Origin: Janthinobacterium sp.
Lineage (GTDB): Bacteria > Pseudomonadota > Gammaproteobacteria > Burkholderiales > Chitinibacteraceae
Direction: 5' to 3'
Length of the DNA: 64,000 nucleotides
Assembly (NCBI GenBank): GCA_025360045.1
Contig: JANYCY010000052.1
Coordinates: 62,001-126,000 of the forward strand
In this document: positions 26,793 through 38,423 of the stretch, piece after piece
Position numbering within the stretch: the first letter of the stretch is position 1
How the letters are laid out: every line of letters begins with the position of its first letter
The notes under the pieces: generated by a model
Databases searched by the model: none
Seen by the model: the letters and a program-made list of their open reading frames with translations, nothing else
Told to the model about the DNA's origin: nothing
Made by a program: the position numbers and the translations under genes

Positions 26793-28673
26793 ATGCACCA
26801 GACAAACCAATTCGACCTCCTTAAATCCCGTCGTTTCCTGCCCCTATTTATTACGCAATCACTCGGGGCATTTAATGACAACCTATTTAAAAATGCCCTA
26901 TTGGTGATGATCACCTTTCACGGCCTATCCGCAGCAGGGCTCAGTGCTGACGCACTAGTTAATGCCGCTGCAGGTATTTTTATTCTGCCATTTTTCTTGT
27001 TCTCCTCTTTTGCAGGGCAATTGGCAGAGAAATACGATAAGGCCCGCGTGGCCCAATGGGTAAAGCTGCTTGAAATCGCCATTATGCTAGCGGCCGGCAT
27101 TGGCTTCTGGCTAAAAGACGCAAGCGTATTAATGAGCTGCTTATTTATGATGGGCGTGCATTCCGCCCTCTTTGGCCCATTAAAATATTCTATTTTGCCG
27201 CAATATTTAAAAGACCAAGAATTATTAGGCGGCAATGGCCTCATTGAAATGGGGACTTTTGTAGCGATTCTGTTAGGACAAATCGCAGGCACAATCATTA
27301 TTCAGCATCAACCACATGGTGAATCATTAATTATCTGGGCCTGCCTTGGCGTTGCCATCTTAGGCTGGATCAGCAGCCGCAGCATGCCCCCAGCCCCAGC
27401 CCCTGTCAAAGACCTTAAAATCAACTGGAATGTATTCTCTGAAACATGGCAAATTATTAAGCATGTAAAAGAAAATAAAACCGTATTTAATAGCTTATTA
27501 GGTATTTCATGGTTTTGGTTTTTTGGCGCAGTGTATTTAACCCAACTGCCTAGTTTATCCAAGAATATTTTAGGTGGCGATGCTTCTGTTTACACCTTGC
27601 TGGTCGCGCTATTTTCAATTGGCGTAGGCCTTGGGTCCATCCTTTGCGAGCAGCTATCAGGCCGTAAAATTGAATTAGGCTTAGTGCCCTTTGGCTCACT
27701 AGGACTTTCTTTCTTTGGCATCGATCTATTCTTTGCTATTGGCCAGCCCACTTCAACCCATTACGCCCTTAGCGAATTTATTAGCCTCGCTTCGCATTGG
27801 CGCATCATGGCTGATATTGGCTTCATGGGGGTATTTGGCGGTCTATTTATTGTGCCGCTCTATGCGCTGGTACAAATACGCACCGAAAAAGAATTCACCT
27901 CCCGTGCCATTGCCGCCAACAATATTTTGAATTCTCTATTTATGGTGGTAGCTGCGGGAATGAGCCTCGCACTATTAAGTAGTGGCATTTCTATTCGTGG
28001 CTTATTGTTGATTGTGGCGCTGATGAATATCGGCGTATCTATTTATATCTACACTTTAATTCCAGAGTTTATGATGCGCTTTTTAGTGTGGATTATGACC
28101 CACACACTATATCGAGTGCGTCATCAAGGCCTAGATAACATCCCAGACATAGGCCCTTGCGTGCTGGTTTGCAATCATGTGAGCTTTATGGATGCGATGA
28201 TTATTGCAGGCGCTGTTCGCCGCCCTGTGCGCTTTGTCATGGACCATCGTATTTTTAAAATACCTGTGCTTAATTTTATATTCCGCACAGCAGGCACGAT
28301 TCCTATCGCCCCAATGCGTGAAGACCCAAATATGAAAGGGCAAGCCTTTGATAAGGTCGCAGAGTATTTAAATGATGGCGAAATTATTTGTATTTTTCCT
28401 GAAGGAAAAATCACCCATACCGGCGATATCAACACCTTTAAGCCCGGCATCGATGAAATCATTAAACGCACCCCAGTTCCGGTGGTTCCAATTGCATTAC
28501 AAGGCTTATGGGGTAGTTTCTTTAGCCGCAAAGATGGCGCAGCCATGATGAAAATGCCACGTAGTATTTGGGCAAAGATCGGCTTTGTGGTGGGTGAGCC
28601 TGTACCCGCAGAATTAGCAACACGCCAATATTTAGAGCAGCAAGTTCGAGTATTGCGCGCCGATTGGAAATAA
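26793..28673 (+). CDS. MFS transporter fused to 1-acylglycerophosphate acyltransferase (LplT-PlsC type)
   Basis: A 626-residue membrane protein. Residues 1-425 form a 12-helix MFS transporter of the lysophospholipid transporter LplT group (FITQSLGAFNDNLFKNALL at the start). Residues about 430-626 form a PlsC-type acyltransferase with the catalytic NHVSFMD motif near 461-466, FPEGKITHTG near 535 and VPIALQGLWGS. Together they probably flip lysophospholipid inward and re-acylate it. Related proteins often carry a further acyl-ACP synthetase (Aas) domain; it is absent here, and the protein ends cleanly before a terminator. Confidence 0.9.
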   Translation: MHQTNQFDLLKSRRFLPLFITQSLGAFNDNLFKNALLVMITFHGLSAAGLSADALVNAAAGIFILPFFLFSSFAGQLAEKYDKARVAQWVKLLEIAIMLAAGIGFWLKDASVLMSCLFMMGVHSALFGPLKYSILPQYLKDQELLGGNGLIEMGTFVAILLGQIAGTIIIQHQPHGESLIIWACLGVAILGWISSRSMPPAPAPVKDLKINWNVFSETWQIIKHVKENKTVFNSLLGISWFWFFGAVYLTQLPSLSKNILGGDASVYTLLVALFSIGVGLGSILCEQLSGRKIELGLVPFGSLGLSFFGIDLFFAIGQPTSTHYALSEFISLASHWRIMADIGFMGVFGGLFIVPLYALVQIRTEKEFTSRAIAANNILNSLFMVVAAGMSLALLSSGISIRGLLLIVALMNIGVSIYIYTLIPEFMMRFLVWIMTHTLYRVRHQGLDNIPDIGPCVLVCNHVSFMDAMIIAGAVRRPVRFVMDHRIFKIPVLNFIFRTAGTIPIAPMREDPNMKGQAFDKVAEYLNDGEIICIFPEGKITHTGDINTFKPGIDEIIKRTPVPVVPIALQGLWGSFFSRKDGAAMMKMPRSIWAKIGFVVGEPVPAELATRQYLEQQVRVLRADWK

Positions 28674-28679
28674 AAAAAA

Positions 28680-28702
28680 CAGCCAGAGATTTCCTCTGGC
28701 TG
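28680..28702. terminator. Bidirectional rho-independent terminator
   Basis: CAGCCAGAG (28680-28688) pairs with CTCTGGCTG (28694-28702). A-run on the left and T-run on the right let it serve both convergent genes, the MFS-PlsC fusion and the minus-strand PilZ-like gene. Confidence 0.88.
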
Positions 28703-28740
28703 GTTTTTTTAAGCAATCAGAAAAATTACCCCACTCATTG

Positions 28741-30447
28741 TTATTCCTGACTAATCACAAAGACGGTCACCCAAACCCAATCCACGCCTTTTTCAATGAC
28801 GGAGCCTAAACGAACCATAAAGATTCGTTCTCGCGCCTGAACACGGTAAATTTTGTCCGTACCATAATCTGCCGAATGCAAAATCAAGGTATTCACATTT
28901 TTCCCCTCAATTTGATGCGGCAAATACAAGGCCGTGCGAACATGCGGCAAATCACTGACGCCCAATATAGAATCTGCAGCAAGAGAGATTTGCTCTTTGC
29001 GCTCTTCTCTTTCCATATATAAATTCACAGCAATCGGCGCAATAGCAAGCGACTGAATTCCCACATAAACTTCATCGTCGCCCAAGCGATTAAGCCGACG
29101 AATAACGCCTAAATTCCAATTTTCATTTCGCCCTAGCCGATTAGCCAGCAATAACCCTGGCCTAACCCATTCATTTTCAGAAAGATGAACCACCGCGCCA
29201 TAGCCGCCTACGCTTTCATTTTCAATATTCCAAACGTGCCAATCTTGCTGTTTATTTTCGACCGGCTTGGCGGGCGTTGCTTTTTCTTTCGTTCGGGTAG
29301 AAACAAAACCATAGAGGCGCATATCCATGATTTCATCGTAATCCACTTTACCCCTATCATCTGCGACACTCTTTCGGACATTTTTATCATTATCTAAACG
29401 CACATGCCCAATAATAGAATCTAAGCCACTAATAATATCCGCAATTTTAGCAACTTTTTTACGCTCGCTCCTTTGCACTACACTATTACGAATACTCATC
29501 AGCCAAAAAATATCCAGATGCTTTAGTAGCTCGACCGCCAGCGGCGCTGGGCACTCTTTGCCCATACCTAAATCTCGCGGTGTTGCACCATTCTCCAAGC
29601 GACGTAAAGTGTCTTCTAATTCATGCATTAAATCATGCAAACTCCAATAGCGAAATGGCTCACCCTCGCTCTCTGCTTGGATTTTTTGCACCCCCTCAGG
29701 GGCTTGCAAATTAACGCACAAATGATAACGGCCTTCTTGGAATTTCCGGGACAATTGAATCAATTTAGACCATTGATTCAGCCATTGATCCACCCAATCA
29801 ATTTGTCGCACGGATAAATTATTATTTGATATTGATCCCAACATCAATATTTGAATATATTCATCAGCGCACGAAGTAACCTCATTGAGATGTGAGGTAT
29901 ACAAGGGAAAAGGGTTGCTATCACACCCCTCTATTTCAGATAGGCGATAAAGTTGATGTGCTAAGGTCCATAATTTTGGAGGGGCTTTTTCAAACCTAAA
30001 ATAATGCCATTTAGCTTGCAGCGATAAATAATGCAAGCTGCGAGCCAATATTTTAGGCATGAGCAGTGCTAATTCAGTTTTTTTACTATTTTCAATTTCT
30101 GCCTGCACAAACAACTGATAAATCGCCACCATATCAAAAGCAAAGCCTGCAATTTGTTTCCACAAACGGCTTTCAATATCTTTGGACATACGAGGGTTTG
30201 CAATATATTGATAGCAAACCGCCTCATAAGAGGGCTGCGCTGCATCATCGATCAGCAACAGCGCCTGCAGGCTATCTAAGCTTGCAGCTCTGCCTTCACT
30301 CATAAAGGCAGCCACTGCAGCATGAATTTTCAATTGTTGGGATTGCATATCAATTTCTTGCAGACGTTTACACCACGATGTAGCTGCTTTCGCATTTACA
30401 AAAGGTGATTTATCTTTAGAAAAAATAGCAGCCAAAATATTACGCAT
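28741..30447 (-). CDS. Uncharacterised protein with C-terminal PilZ-like region
   Basis: A 568-residue, probably cytoplasmic protein that I do not recognise by name. The first 350 residues are mostly helical, with no signal peptide or membrane helix. Near residues 380-480, RLYGFVSTR followed by NIENESVGGYGAVV fits the loose PilZ pattern (Arg-rich stretch, then D/N-x-S-x-x-G), and a beta-rich segment follows (RLGRNENWNLGVIRRLNRL). c-di-GMP binding is therefore possible but not shown. It lies 18 bp after the STAS-like gene and is probably co-transcribed with it. Confidence 0.65.
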   Translation of the reverse strand: MRNILAAIFSKDKSPFVNAKAATSWCKRLQEIDMQSQQLKIHAAVAAFMSEGRAASLDSLQALLLIDDAAQPSYEAVCYQYIANPRMSKDIESRLWKQIAGFAFDMVAIYQLFVQAEIENSKKTELALLMPKILARSLHYLSLQAKWHYFRFEKAPPKLWTLAHQLYRLSEIEGCDSNPFPLYTSHLNEVTSCADEYIQILMLGSISNNNLSVRQIDWVDQWLNQWSKLIQLSRKFQEGRYHLCVNLQAPEGVQKIQAESEGEPFRYWSLHDLMHELEDTLRRLENGATPRDLGMGKECPAPLAVELLKHLDIFWLMSIRNSVVQRSERKKVAKIADIISGLDSIIGHVRLDNDKNVRKSVADDRGKVDYDEIMDMRLYGFVSTRTKEKATPAKPVENKQQDWHVWNIENESVGGYGAVVHLSENEWVRPGLLLANRLGRNENWNLGVIRRLNRLGDDEVYVGIQSLAIAPIAVNLYMEREERKEQISLAADSILGVSDLPHVRTALYLPHQIEGKNVNTLILHSADYGTDKIYRVQARERIFMVRLGSVIEKGVDWVWVTVFVISQE

Positions 30448-30465
30448 AAATTCGCCTATCCGGCA

Positions 30466-30834
30466 TTAGTTTGCCTCATTAGAGGCAGATTCTTCAGCAA
30501 GCCAAGTCTTTGCATCGTCGCTTTCGGTAAATAGCCCGATTTCTGCATCCGTAAATAGGCGACTAATCCATGCAGACCATGTGACCCATTGGTCAGAACT
30601 CACCACGGCAACACGCTGAAATGCTTGCCCATGCGTTCGTATAAATTTAACTTCTTCTAATGCCATGTCCAGCGTATAGCTCAACATTCCGCTTAAATCA
30701 AATAATAAAGCCACAGGCCCATGGAATTTAGACTGATAAAGAATGGCTTGTTCAAATTCGCGATAATCTTGCAAGGTAAATTCACCCAGCACGACCGTTT
30801 GAATATAATCATTTTCATCTGAAATGCTAATCAT
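30466..30834 (-). CDS. STAS / SpoIIAA-like domain protein
   Basis: A 122-residue protein with alternating beta and alpha elements typical of SpoIIAA-like (STAS superfamily) proteins: VVLGEFTLQDYREFEQAI, then VALLFDLSGMLSYT, VAVVSSDQW and AKTWL. The ATG at 30834 is spaced correctly from AGGAG; a GTG one codon earlier is too close. Such proteins often act as binding partners or lipid-associated regulators. It is paired with the downstream PilZ-like gene, suggesting a shared function that cannot be named. Confidence 0.72.
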   Translation of the reverse strand: MISISDENDYIQTVVLGEFTLQDYREFEQAILYQSKFHGPVALLFDLSGMLSYTLDMALEEVKFIRTHGQAFQRVAVVSSDQWVTWSAWISRLFTDAEIGLFTESDDAKTWLAEESASNEAN

Positions 30835-30837
30835 CAC

Positions 30838-31123
30838 GAGCTCCTATTTAGGAAAACCTACTATCAATACATAGCCATAAAAATAAGCGTTCCTTTAGTT
30901 TACTTAGCTTCCCCCCGCTTCGACAAGGATTACATTTATTTTGATTACTTATACCACGGTCTATTGATTAAACCATTCTATTGACTGCGGCACGCGCACA
31001 AAGTGGATTCAATTGAGTATAAGCACATTCAAATAAGCTCCTTTTACGGATTTTATTTATCTACTTTATTAGCCGTGCCAATCACTATAGAAAAGAATGC
31101 TCACTTTCAACAGCCACACGTAC
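30838..31123. other. Intergenic region, 286 bp, no gene seen
   Basis: AT-rich spacer between the start of the STAS-like gene and the end of recO. It must hold the promoter of the STAS/PilZ-like pair. Overlapping plus-strand frames here are the antisense shadow of recO. Confidence 0.4.
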
Positions 31124-31843
31124 TTATAGTTTTTGTAAATCAATCAGTAGTTGACGAGTATGCAAAGAAACATCGCCCAGAATGGCGGAAAAAGCTTGGC
31201 GCATCAGCATTTTTCCCTGCACAGCAGCACTTTCATAATCGCCCGCCGCAAAGGCCAACAAAGCTTTACCCTCATATTGAGGCAAATAGGCTTGCGCACT
31301 CACAAGCCCCTGAGTGGGGTCAAAGCTGTAACGTCGCCCCGCTTCAACAGGGCGGCCCTCGCATTGCGTCCAATCGGCACCATAGCCCATCTCATCGAGT
31401 AAATGACGCTCAAACTCACGCAAGATAGGCTCAACCCCCAAGCCACTGGCAGGCAAGGCGGATAAAGCACGAATGGCTTCAAAGTAACTACCAAACAAGA
31501 GGGGATGGGGTTCATCACGCGGCAAAAGGCGCAATAGCAGCTCGTTGAGATAAAAGCCGCACAAAAGAGGCAAGCCACTGAGCTGTGGAATTCCACCTTG
31601 CCAATCGGCAGAGTGCAGGGTTTTGAGCTCCCCCACACCGAACCAAGCCAGCAGCACCGGCTGAAAGCTCAGCAAGATACTGCGTAGCTGTGACCCAGGG
31701 CGCTGAGCACCCCGAGCCACCATCATGATACGGCCATGATCGCGGCTAAGCACATCGAGCAGGCGACTGGTTTCTTTGTACGGGTATTGGTGCAGTACAA
31801 AGGCCGCCTGTGTGTCGACGCGCTGCTTAGCCGCTCTTACCAC
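31124..31843 (-). CDS. recO: DNA repair protein RecO
   Basis: A 239-residue RecFOR pathway protein that helps load RecA on SSB-coated DNA. The N-terminal OB fold (AFVLHQYPYKETSRLLDVLSR, RGAQRPGS) and helical C-terminal domain with LLCGFYLNELLLRLLPRDEPH and LLDEMGYG are typical. The zinc cysteines seen in some homologues are absent. Last gene of the long minus-strand run, 3 bp after era. Confidence 0.95.
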   Translation of the reverse strand: MVRAAKQRVDTQAAFVLHQYPYKETSRLLDVLSRDHGRIMMVARGAQRPGSQLRSILLSFQPVLLAWFGVGELKTLHSADWQGGIPQLSGLPLLCGFYLNELLLRLLPRDEPHPLLFGSYFEAIRALSALPASGLGVEPILREFERHLLDEMGYGADWTQCEGRPVEAGRRYSFDPTQGLVSAQAYLPQYEGKALLAFAAGDYESAAVQGKMLMRQAFSAILGDVSLHTRQLLIDLQKL

Positions 31844-31846
31844 GTT

Positions 31847-32773
31847 TTATTCGTAGCCGTACTGACGAACCAAGCGCGTATCATCCGCCCAGCCGCTTTT
31901 TACTTTAACCCACACTTCCAAGAACACCTTAGCATCAAAGAGTTTTTCCATATCTTGGCGTGCTTCGGTGGCAATGCGCTTGAGCTTTTCACCATTTTGG
32001 CCGATCAGCATGGCTTTTTGGCCATCTCGGTCGACCAATACCGCGGCATGAATACGGCGTAATTCACGACCATCGCGGGTTTCGTCGTCTTCAAATTTTT
32101 CAATTTCTACCGTCATGGAGTAAGGCAATTCTTCACCCATCAAACGGAAAATCTTTTCACGAATAATTTCTGCCGCCAAAAAGCGCTCGTTGCGATCGGT
32201 GACTTGGTCTACATCGTACAAAGCCACGGATACCGGCAACAGAGGCTCAACCACATTGAGCAATACATCCATGCTCAAGCCTTTTTGTGCAGAAATTGGC
32301 ACAATGGCGTGGAAATCAAAACGCGCATTCATCGCTTCAATAAAAGGGAAGAGTTGGTTTTTATCCGTGACTTCATCAATTTTATTTAAAACAAGAATAA
32401 CGGGGCGATTCTTAGGTAATAGCTTTAATACTTCATCATCGGCAGGACTAAAGTAACCCGCTTCAATCACATACATAATCACATCGACGTCGGCCAAAGT
32501 GCTGGTCACGCTGCGATTCATGGCCTGATTCAAGGCGTTTTGATATTTGGTTTGAAACCCTGGGGTATCTACAAATACAAATTGTGATTTATCGGTGCTA
32601 TGCACGCCGGTAATACGATGACGGGTCGTTTGTGCTTTACGCGATGTAATACTGATTTTTTGCCCAATCAATTGATTAAGCATGGTTGATTTACCCACGT
32701 TCGGGCGACCAACAATGGCGACAAAACCACAATGAAAATCAGCGGCGTCGTTCTGGATTTCTAATTCGCTCAT
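31847..32773 (-). CDS. era: GTPase Era
   Basis: An essential GTPase that binds the 3' end of 16S rRNA during 30S maturation. G1 GRPNVGKS, G3 DTPG, G4 NKID and a C-terminal KH domain ([21 protein letters not shown]) are present; 308 residues. The start overlaps the rnc stop (ATGA), the conserved rnc-era coupling. Confidence 0.97.
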   Translation of the reverse strand: MSELEIQNDAADFHCGFVAIVGRPNVGKSTMLNQLIGQKISITSRKAQTTRHRITGVHSTDKSQFVFVDTPGFQTKYQNALNQAMNRSVTSTLADVDVIMYVIEAGYFSPADDEVLKLLPKNRPVILVLNKIDEVTDKNQLFPFIEAMNARFDFHAIVPISAQKGLSMDVLLNVVEPLLPVSVALYDVDQVTDRNERFLAAEIIREKIFRLMGEELPYSMTVEIEKFEDDETRDGRELRRIHAAVLVDRDGQKAMLIGQNGEKLKRIATEARQDMEKLFDAKVFLEVWVKVKSGWADDTRLVRQYGYE

Positions 32774-33537
32774 GAGCGTTTACCTTTGCTTGCTAGTGTT
32801 GCTGCGTGTTTGCTTTTCAGCGGGGCATTAGCCGCGCTTTTATGCTTACCTGGAAACTGTTCCATAAGGATAGTCAGTGCTGTTTCAGCCGCCAATTGCT
32901 CAGCCGCTCGACGGCTGGTCGCCACCCCTTTAGTGAGCAATTTAGCTTCAACAACACAACAGCTCACTTCAAAAATTTGATCTGGCGATTCGCCATCTTG
33001 CCGAAGAATAGTGTAGGCCGGCAGCTCATAGCGACGCGCTTGTAGCCACTCTTGGAGACTGGTTTTAGCGTCTTTTGCACCCAGCAGCGGATCAATGGCG
33101 GCAATGCGGCTAGCAAACAATTGCTTAACTACGGCCTGCACCGCATCAAAACCACCATCCAGCCAAATCGAGCCTAAAATCGCTTCGAGTGCATCGGCTA
33201 AGATAGATGGGCGGCGATGGCCACCACTTTTTAACTCGCCCTCACCTAGCCAAATAAAATCGCCTAAGTTGAGCTCGGTTGCAATGCTGGCCAAGGCTTC
33301 TTGTCTCACTAAGCTAGCTCGCAAGCGGGATAAATCCCCCTCGGGTAGCTTAGGAAAAGTTTGATATAAGGCCAGTGCAATCAAAGAATTTAAAATGCCG
33401 TCGCCAATAAACTCTAAACGCTCATTATGCGTAGAAGAAAAACTACGATGCGTTAAAGCTTGTTTAAATAGCTTAGGCTCTTTAAAAGTATAAGAGAGCA
33501 CCCTTAATAGGCGCTCAGGGGGAAGAACAACACTCAC
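32770..33537 (-). CDS. rnc: Ribonuclease III
   Basis: A double-strand-specific endoribonuclease for rRNA and mRNA processing. The nuclease domain has [13 protein letters not shown] with catalytic Asp46 and DALEAILG with Glu118. The C-terminal dsRNA-binding domain (about 160-230) is complete. At 255 residues it is slightly longer than E. coli RNase III owing to a basic Lys/Ala tail. It lies 2 bp after the DUF4845 gene. Confidence 0.97.
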   Translation of the reverse strand: MSVVLPPERLLRVLSYTFKEPKLFKQALTHRSFSSTHNERLEFIGDGILNSLIALALYQTFPKLPEGDLSRLRASLVRQEALASIATELNLGDFIWLGEGELKSGGHRRPSILADALEAILGSIWLDGGFDAVQAVVKQLFASRIAAIDPLLGAKDAKTSLQEWLQARRYELPAYTILRQDGESPDQIFEVSCCVVEAKLLTKGVATSRRAAEQLAAETALTILMEQFPGKHKSAANAPLKSKHAATLASKGKRS

Positions 33538-33539
33538 GA

Positions 33540-33917
33540 CTAATTACCCGCAGCTTGCTGCGTATTCGATTTTTGGATATCAAAAGCGAACAACAGACTC
33601 ATATTTCCCACGATCGGAACAACCCGCTCGTAGCTTAAACTTACCGTCGTACCACTACCGGCCTGAGTCACTTGCAACTCAGCGGCACTGATATTCCGAA
33701 TATTATCAACCGATGCTTGCCGCATAAATGCCTCTCTAATTGCGGAGGGAGGCTGTGCGCCATTCTCTTTCACCGTACGCTCAATGGCTTTTTTAACCGT
33801 AAAGTATTCCAAATAGGTAGGGACTACTTTAAGTACCGTAATCGCAATCACCGCTACCACAATAGAAAGCATTAAAAACGTACCGAAAGACAAACCACGT
33901 TGGCGACTAAGCATCAT
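33540..33917 (-). CDS. DUF4845 domain-containing membrane protein
   Basis: A 125-residue protein with one N-terminal membrane helix (about 10-30) and a small alpha/beta domain. It sits between lepB and rnc, the usual place of DUF4845 proteins in beta- and gammaproteobacteria. Its function is not established. The N-terminus (RQRGLSFGTFLMLSIVV) resembles a type IV pilin-like start, but no pilin cleavage site is evident. Confidence 0.85.
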   Translation of the reverse strand: MMLSRQRGLSFGTFLMLSIVVAVIAITVLKVVPTYLEYFTVKKAIERTVKENGAQPPSAIREAFMRQASVDNIRNISAAELQVTQAGSGTTVSLSYERVVPIVGNMSLLFAFDIQKSNTQQAAGN

Positions 33918-33926
33918 TGATTTCCT

Positions 33927-34886
33927 TTAGCGGATCGAGGTGCCAACGCGCCCCAAATCCTTAAAATTAAGCCATACCAGAAAAGCCTTACCGACTACGT
34001 ATTTATCTGGAACAAAGCCCCAATAACGGCCATCGGCACTGTGATCTCGATTATCGCCCATCATAAAGAAATTTCCTTCAGGCACTTTGCAAGTAAAGCC
34101 TTCTTCATCATAGCGGCAATTTTCGCGGCCAGGAAAATCGCGCACTTCACCCAAATTAACGGAAGGCACATCCGCCATCGCTAAAGTTGAATAATCATGC
34201 TTGCCGTGCTTTTCATTGTATTGCTTATTATTAATCAGGTAAGTGCCCTGCTCAACGTATTCATGATCTGGCATATCGGTAGTTGGAATAGGCTGACCAT
34301 TAATCGTCAGCTTTTTATTCCGATACTCAACCGTATCCCCAGGTAAACCAATCACCCGTTTAATATAATTAAGCGATGGATTTTCTGGATAATTAAACAC
34401 CATTACATCACCATGCTCTGGCTTACCCACAGGAATCATCACATTATTAATGACAGGAGTACGCAGACCATAAGCAAATTTATTCACCAGAATAAAATCA
34501 CCCACCACTAAACCTGGGCGCATTGAGCTAGATGGAATTTGAAAAGGCTCTACAAGGAAAGAGCGCAAGACAAAAACGGCCAGCAAAACAGGAAAGAAGC
34601 CACGGCCATATTCAACCCAATCGGAAACAGGCTGATCACCGCGCTTCTTCCCCCAGACAAACCGATCCAAACCCCAGATCACTCCCGTCACCAATACAAA
34701 GATCAGCATTGCCGCAGAGATAGAGCAATATTGCACCAACACAATAAATAGCCCCATCACCACACAAAGATAGCCGTACTGCACTAAAGATGGTGGCTCA
34801 CTGCCTTTACGCTCATGCTTGGCACCAACAGCCACCAGCACCGGCCCTAAAATGACGAAAACAATTCCGAGCAACAACCAGTTCAT
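33927..34886 (-). CDS. lepB: Signal peptidase I
   Basis: An inner-membrane serine protease that removes signal peptides from secreted proteins. The Ser-Lys dyad is Ser121 (IPSSSMRPG) and Lys176 (YIKRVIGLPGD). The GDNRDHSADGRYWGFV box is intact. Three hydrophobic segments precede the catalytic domain; 319 residues. It lies between lepA and the DUF4845 gene, a standard arrangement. Confidence 0.97.
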   Translation of the reverse strand: MNWLLLGIVFVILGPVLVAVGAKHERKGSEPPSLVQYGYLCVVMGLFIVLVQYCSISAAMLIFVLVTGVIWGLDRFVWGKKRGDQPVSDWVEYGRGFFPVLLAVFVLRSFLVEPFQIPSSSMRPGLVVGDFILVNKFAYGLRTPVINNVMIPVGKPEHGDVMVFNYPENPSLNYIKRVIGLPGDTVEYRNKKLTINGQPIPTTDMPDHEYVEQGTYLINNKQYNEKHGKHDYSTLAMADVPSVNLGEVRDFPGRENCRYDEEGFTCKVPEGNFFMMGDNRDHSADGRYWGFVPDKYVVGKAFLVWLNFKDLGRVGTSIR

Positions 34887-34910
34887 CCGTTTTCCTTTTT
34901 ATTTATATTG

Positions 34911-36704
<1,794 letters not shown>

Positions 36705-36771
36705 TTGCCTGCCAGATATTTCACGAAAAAGGGGTACGCGATCGCACCCCAAATATTAATATTGCCTGATT

Positions 36772-37017
36772 TTAACGGAAATTGAGCAGATAGGCATCAA
36801 GAGCCGCTTGATCAAGATGGTAATGGCAAATTTCCACCCCATCCGGCCCCTCCAAAACCGGCACCCATTCGCCATATTTTTCTTCTAATGGCTCGATATC
36901 GTCGATATCAATCCACGCCAGTTCAAAGCCTGCGGCCTGCACTTGCTGCTGCAAAAGATCTCGCATCACCAGGCACAAACCGCAGTATTCCCTACCGTAT
37001 ATTTTCAGCTGGATCAT
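36772..37017 (-). CDS. Glutaredoxin family protein
   Basis: An 81-residue thioredoxin-fold protein with an N-terminal redox motif YCGLC (CGLC) and cis-Pro segment WVPVL. It matches the small DUF836/glutaredoxin-like group. It overlaps the degQ stop by 4 bp, placing a thiol-redox protein inside the sigma-E operon; the substrate is unknown. Confidence 0.85.
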   Translation of the reverse strand: MIQLKIYGREYCGLCLVMRDLLQQQVQAAGFELAWIDIDDIEPLEEKYGEWVPVLEGPDGVEICHYHLDQAALDAYLLNFR

Positions 37018-38423
37018 TTAGCGGGTGCACGCAAAGTCAGAAAAGTTGAAGCATCACCACGAATAACACGCAAAGCCGTGGCTTCATTGGGCTTCAAGAC
37101 TGACAACGCTTGCTTGAGCTGGGCAAGACTGGTTAATTCTTGATTGGCTACCCCCACAATCAAATCGCCACCTTGTAGACCAGCCTTAGCGGCGGGGCCA
37201 CGTGCAGCTTGCACCAGCACGGCAAACTTCAGCCCCATTCCTTTGAGCTGAGCAGCCTCTACTGGCTGCAAGGTCAAGCCAAAGCGGCCGCCTTCATCCG
37301 ACTGATTACCACGATATTCACGCTCCGCCGTACTGCGATCAGATTGCTCAAGCATGCCGATGGTCACACTCACATCACGCAAGGCTTTGTCGCGCCAGAT
37401 TTGTACTGGCACTTTAGTACCTGGGCGCACCGCCGCCACATACTTAGGCAAATCGCTCGCCGTACTAATTGCTTGGCCATTAAATTTGAGAATCACATCA
37501 CCCGGCTTTAAGCCCGCTTTATCCGCAGGGCCATCTTTCTCTACACTTGCCAAAAGTGTGCCGTTGATTTTACTCAGGCCAAAGCTCTTGGCTAAATCTT
37601 CATTTAACTCTTGAATCGCCACACCAATTCGGCCACGCGTAACCTTACCACTCGCTTTTAGCTCTTCGGCCACTTTCACCACCACATCCACCGGAATCGA
37701 GAACGACAAGCCCATAAAGCCACCCGAGCGGCTATAAATTTGTGAGTTAATCCCCACCACTTCACCGGCCATATTAAAGAGTGGCCCGCCCGAATTGCCT
37801 GGGTTAATCGCCACATCTGTTTGAATAAATGGCACAAAGGTTTCATCGGGCAAGCTGCGGCCCTTGGCCGAAACAATCCCTGCAGTTACGGTATTTTCAA
37901 AACCAAAGGGGGAACCAATCGCTACCACCCATTCGCCGACTTTTAATTTATTAGCGTCGCCTAGCGTTACTTTAGGTAGGCCAGTCGCTTCGATTTTAAG
38001 CAAGGCCACGTCAGTACGTGCATCCGCACCGATCACCTTGGCTTTAAAGGTGCGCTTATCCGTCAGCTTGACGGTGATTTCATCCGCTTGAGCAATCACA
38101 TGCGCATTGGTCAAGATATAGCCGTCCGCTGCCATGATAAAACCAGAGCCTAAAGATTGAGCCTGACGCTCGCGTGGCTGCTGTGGCTGTCCATTTCTAG
38201 GCAACATCCGTGGCACAGGAAAACCAAAACGGCGAAAAATATCCATCCCGTCTTCGTCACCCACCTGCTGCGGCTGCTCTTTAATCGTGGAGGTGGTTGA
38301 GATATTCACCACGGCTCGACCTTCTTTTTCAACCAACTGGGTGAAATCGGGCAGATTGGCAGCCGCGCTGACTGACGCCGAAACAAAACCCAAGGTGAGG
38401 CATATCAATAATTTTTTCATCAT
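37014..38423 (-). CDS. degQ: DegQ/MucD family periplasmic serine endoprotease
   Basis: A periplasmic protease-chaperone of the HtrA family, 469 residues. Signal peptide residues 1-20 (ending SVSA). The catalytic triad is His108 (TNAHVI), Asp138 (RTDVALLKI) and Ser211 (NPGNSGGPLF). Two PDZ domains follow (about 275-360 and 385-465). Position after rseC in the sigma-E operon corresponds to mucD in Pseudomonas. The start overlaps the rseC stop (ATGA). Confidence 0.95.
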   Translation of the reverse strand: MMKKLLICLTLGFVSASVSAAANLPDFTQLVEKEGRAVVNISTTSTIKEQPQQVGDEDGMDIFRRFGFPVPRMLPRNGQPQQPRERQAQSLGSGFIMAADGYILTNAHVIAQADEITVKLTDKRTFKAKVIGADARTDVALLKIEATGLPKVTLGDANKLKVGEWVVAIGSPFGFENTVTAGIVSAKGRSLPDETFVPFIQTDVAINPGNSGGPLFNMAGEVVGINSQIYSRSGGFMGLSFSIPVDVVVKVAEELKASGKVTRGRIGVAIQELNEDLAKSFGLSKINGTLLASVEKDGPADKAGLKPGDVILKFNGQAISTASDLPKYVAAVRPGTKVPVQIWRDKALRDVSVTIGMLEQSDRSTAEREYRGNQSDEGGRFGLTLQPVEAAQLKGMGLKFAVLVQAARGPAAKAGLQGGDLIVGVANQELTSLAQLKQALSVLKPNEATALRVIRGDASTFLTLRAPAK

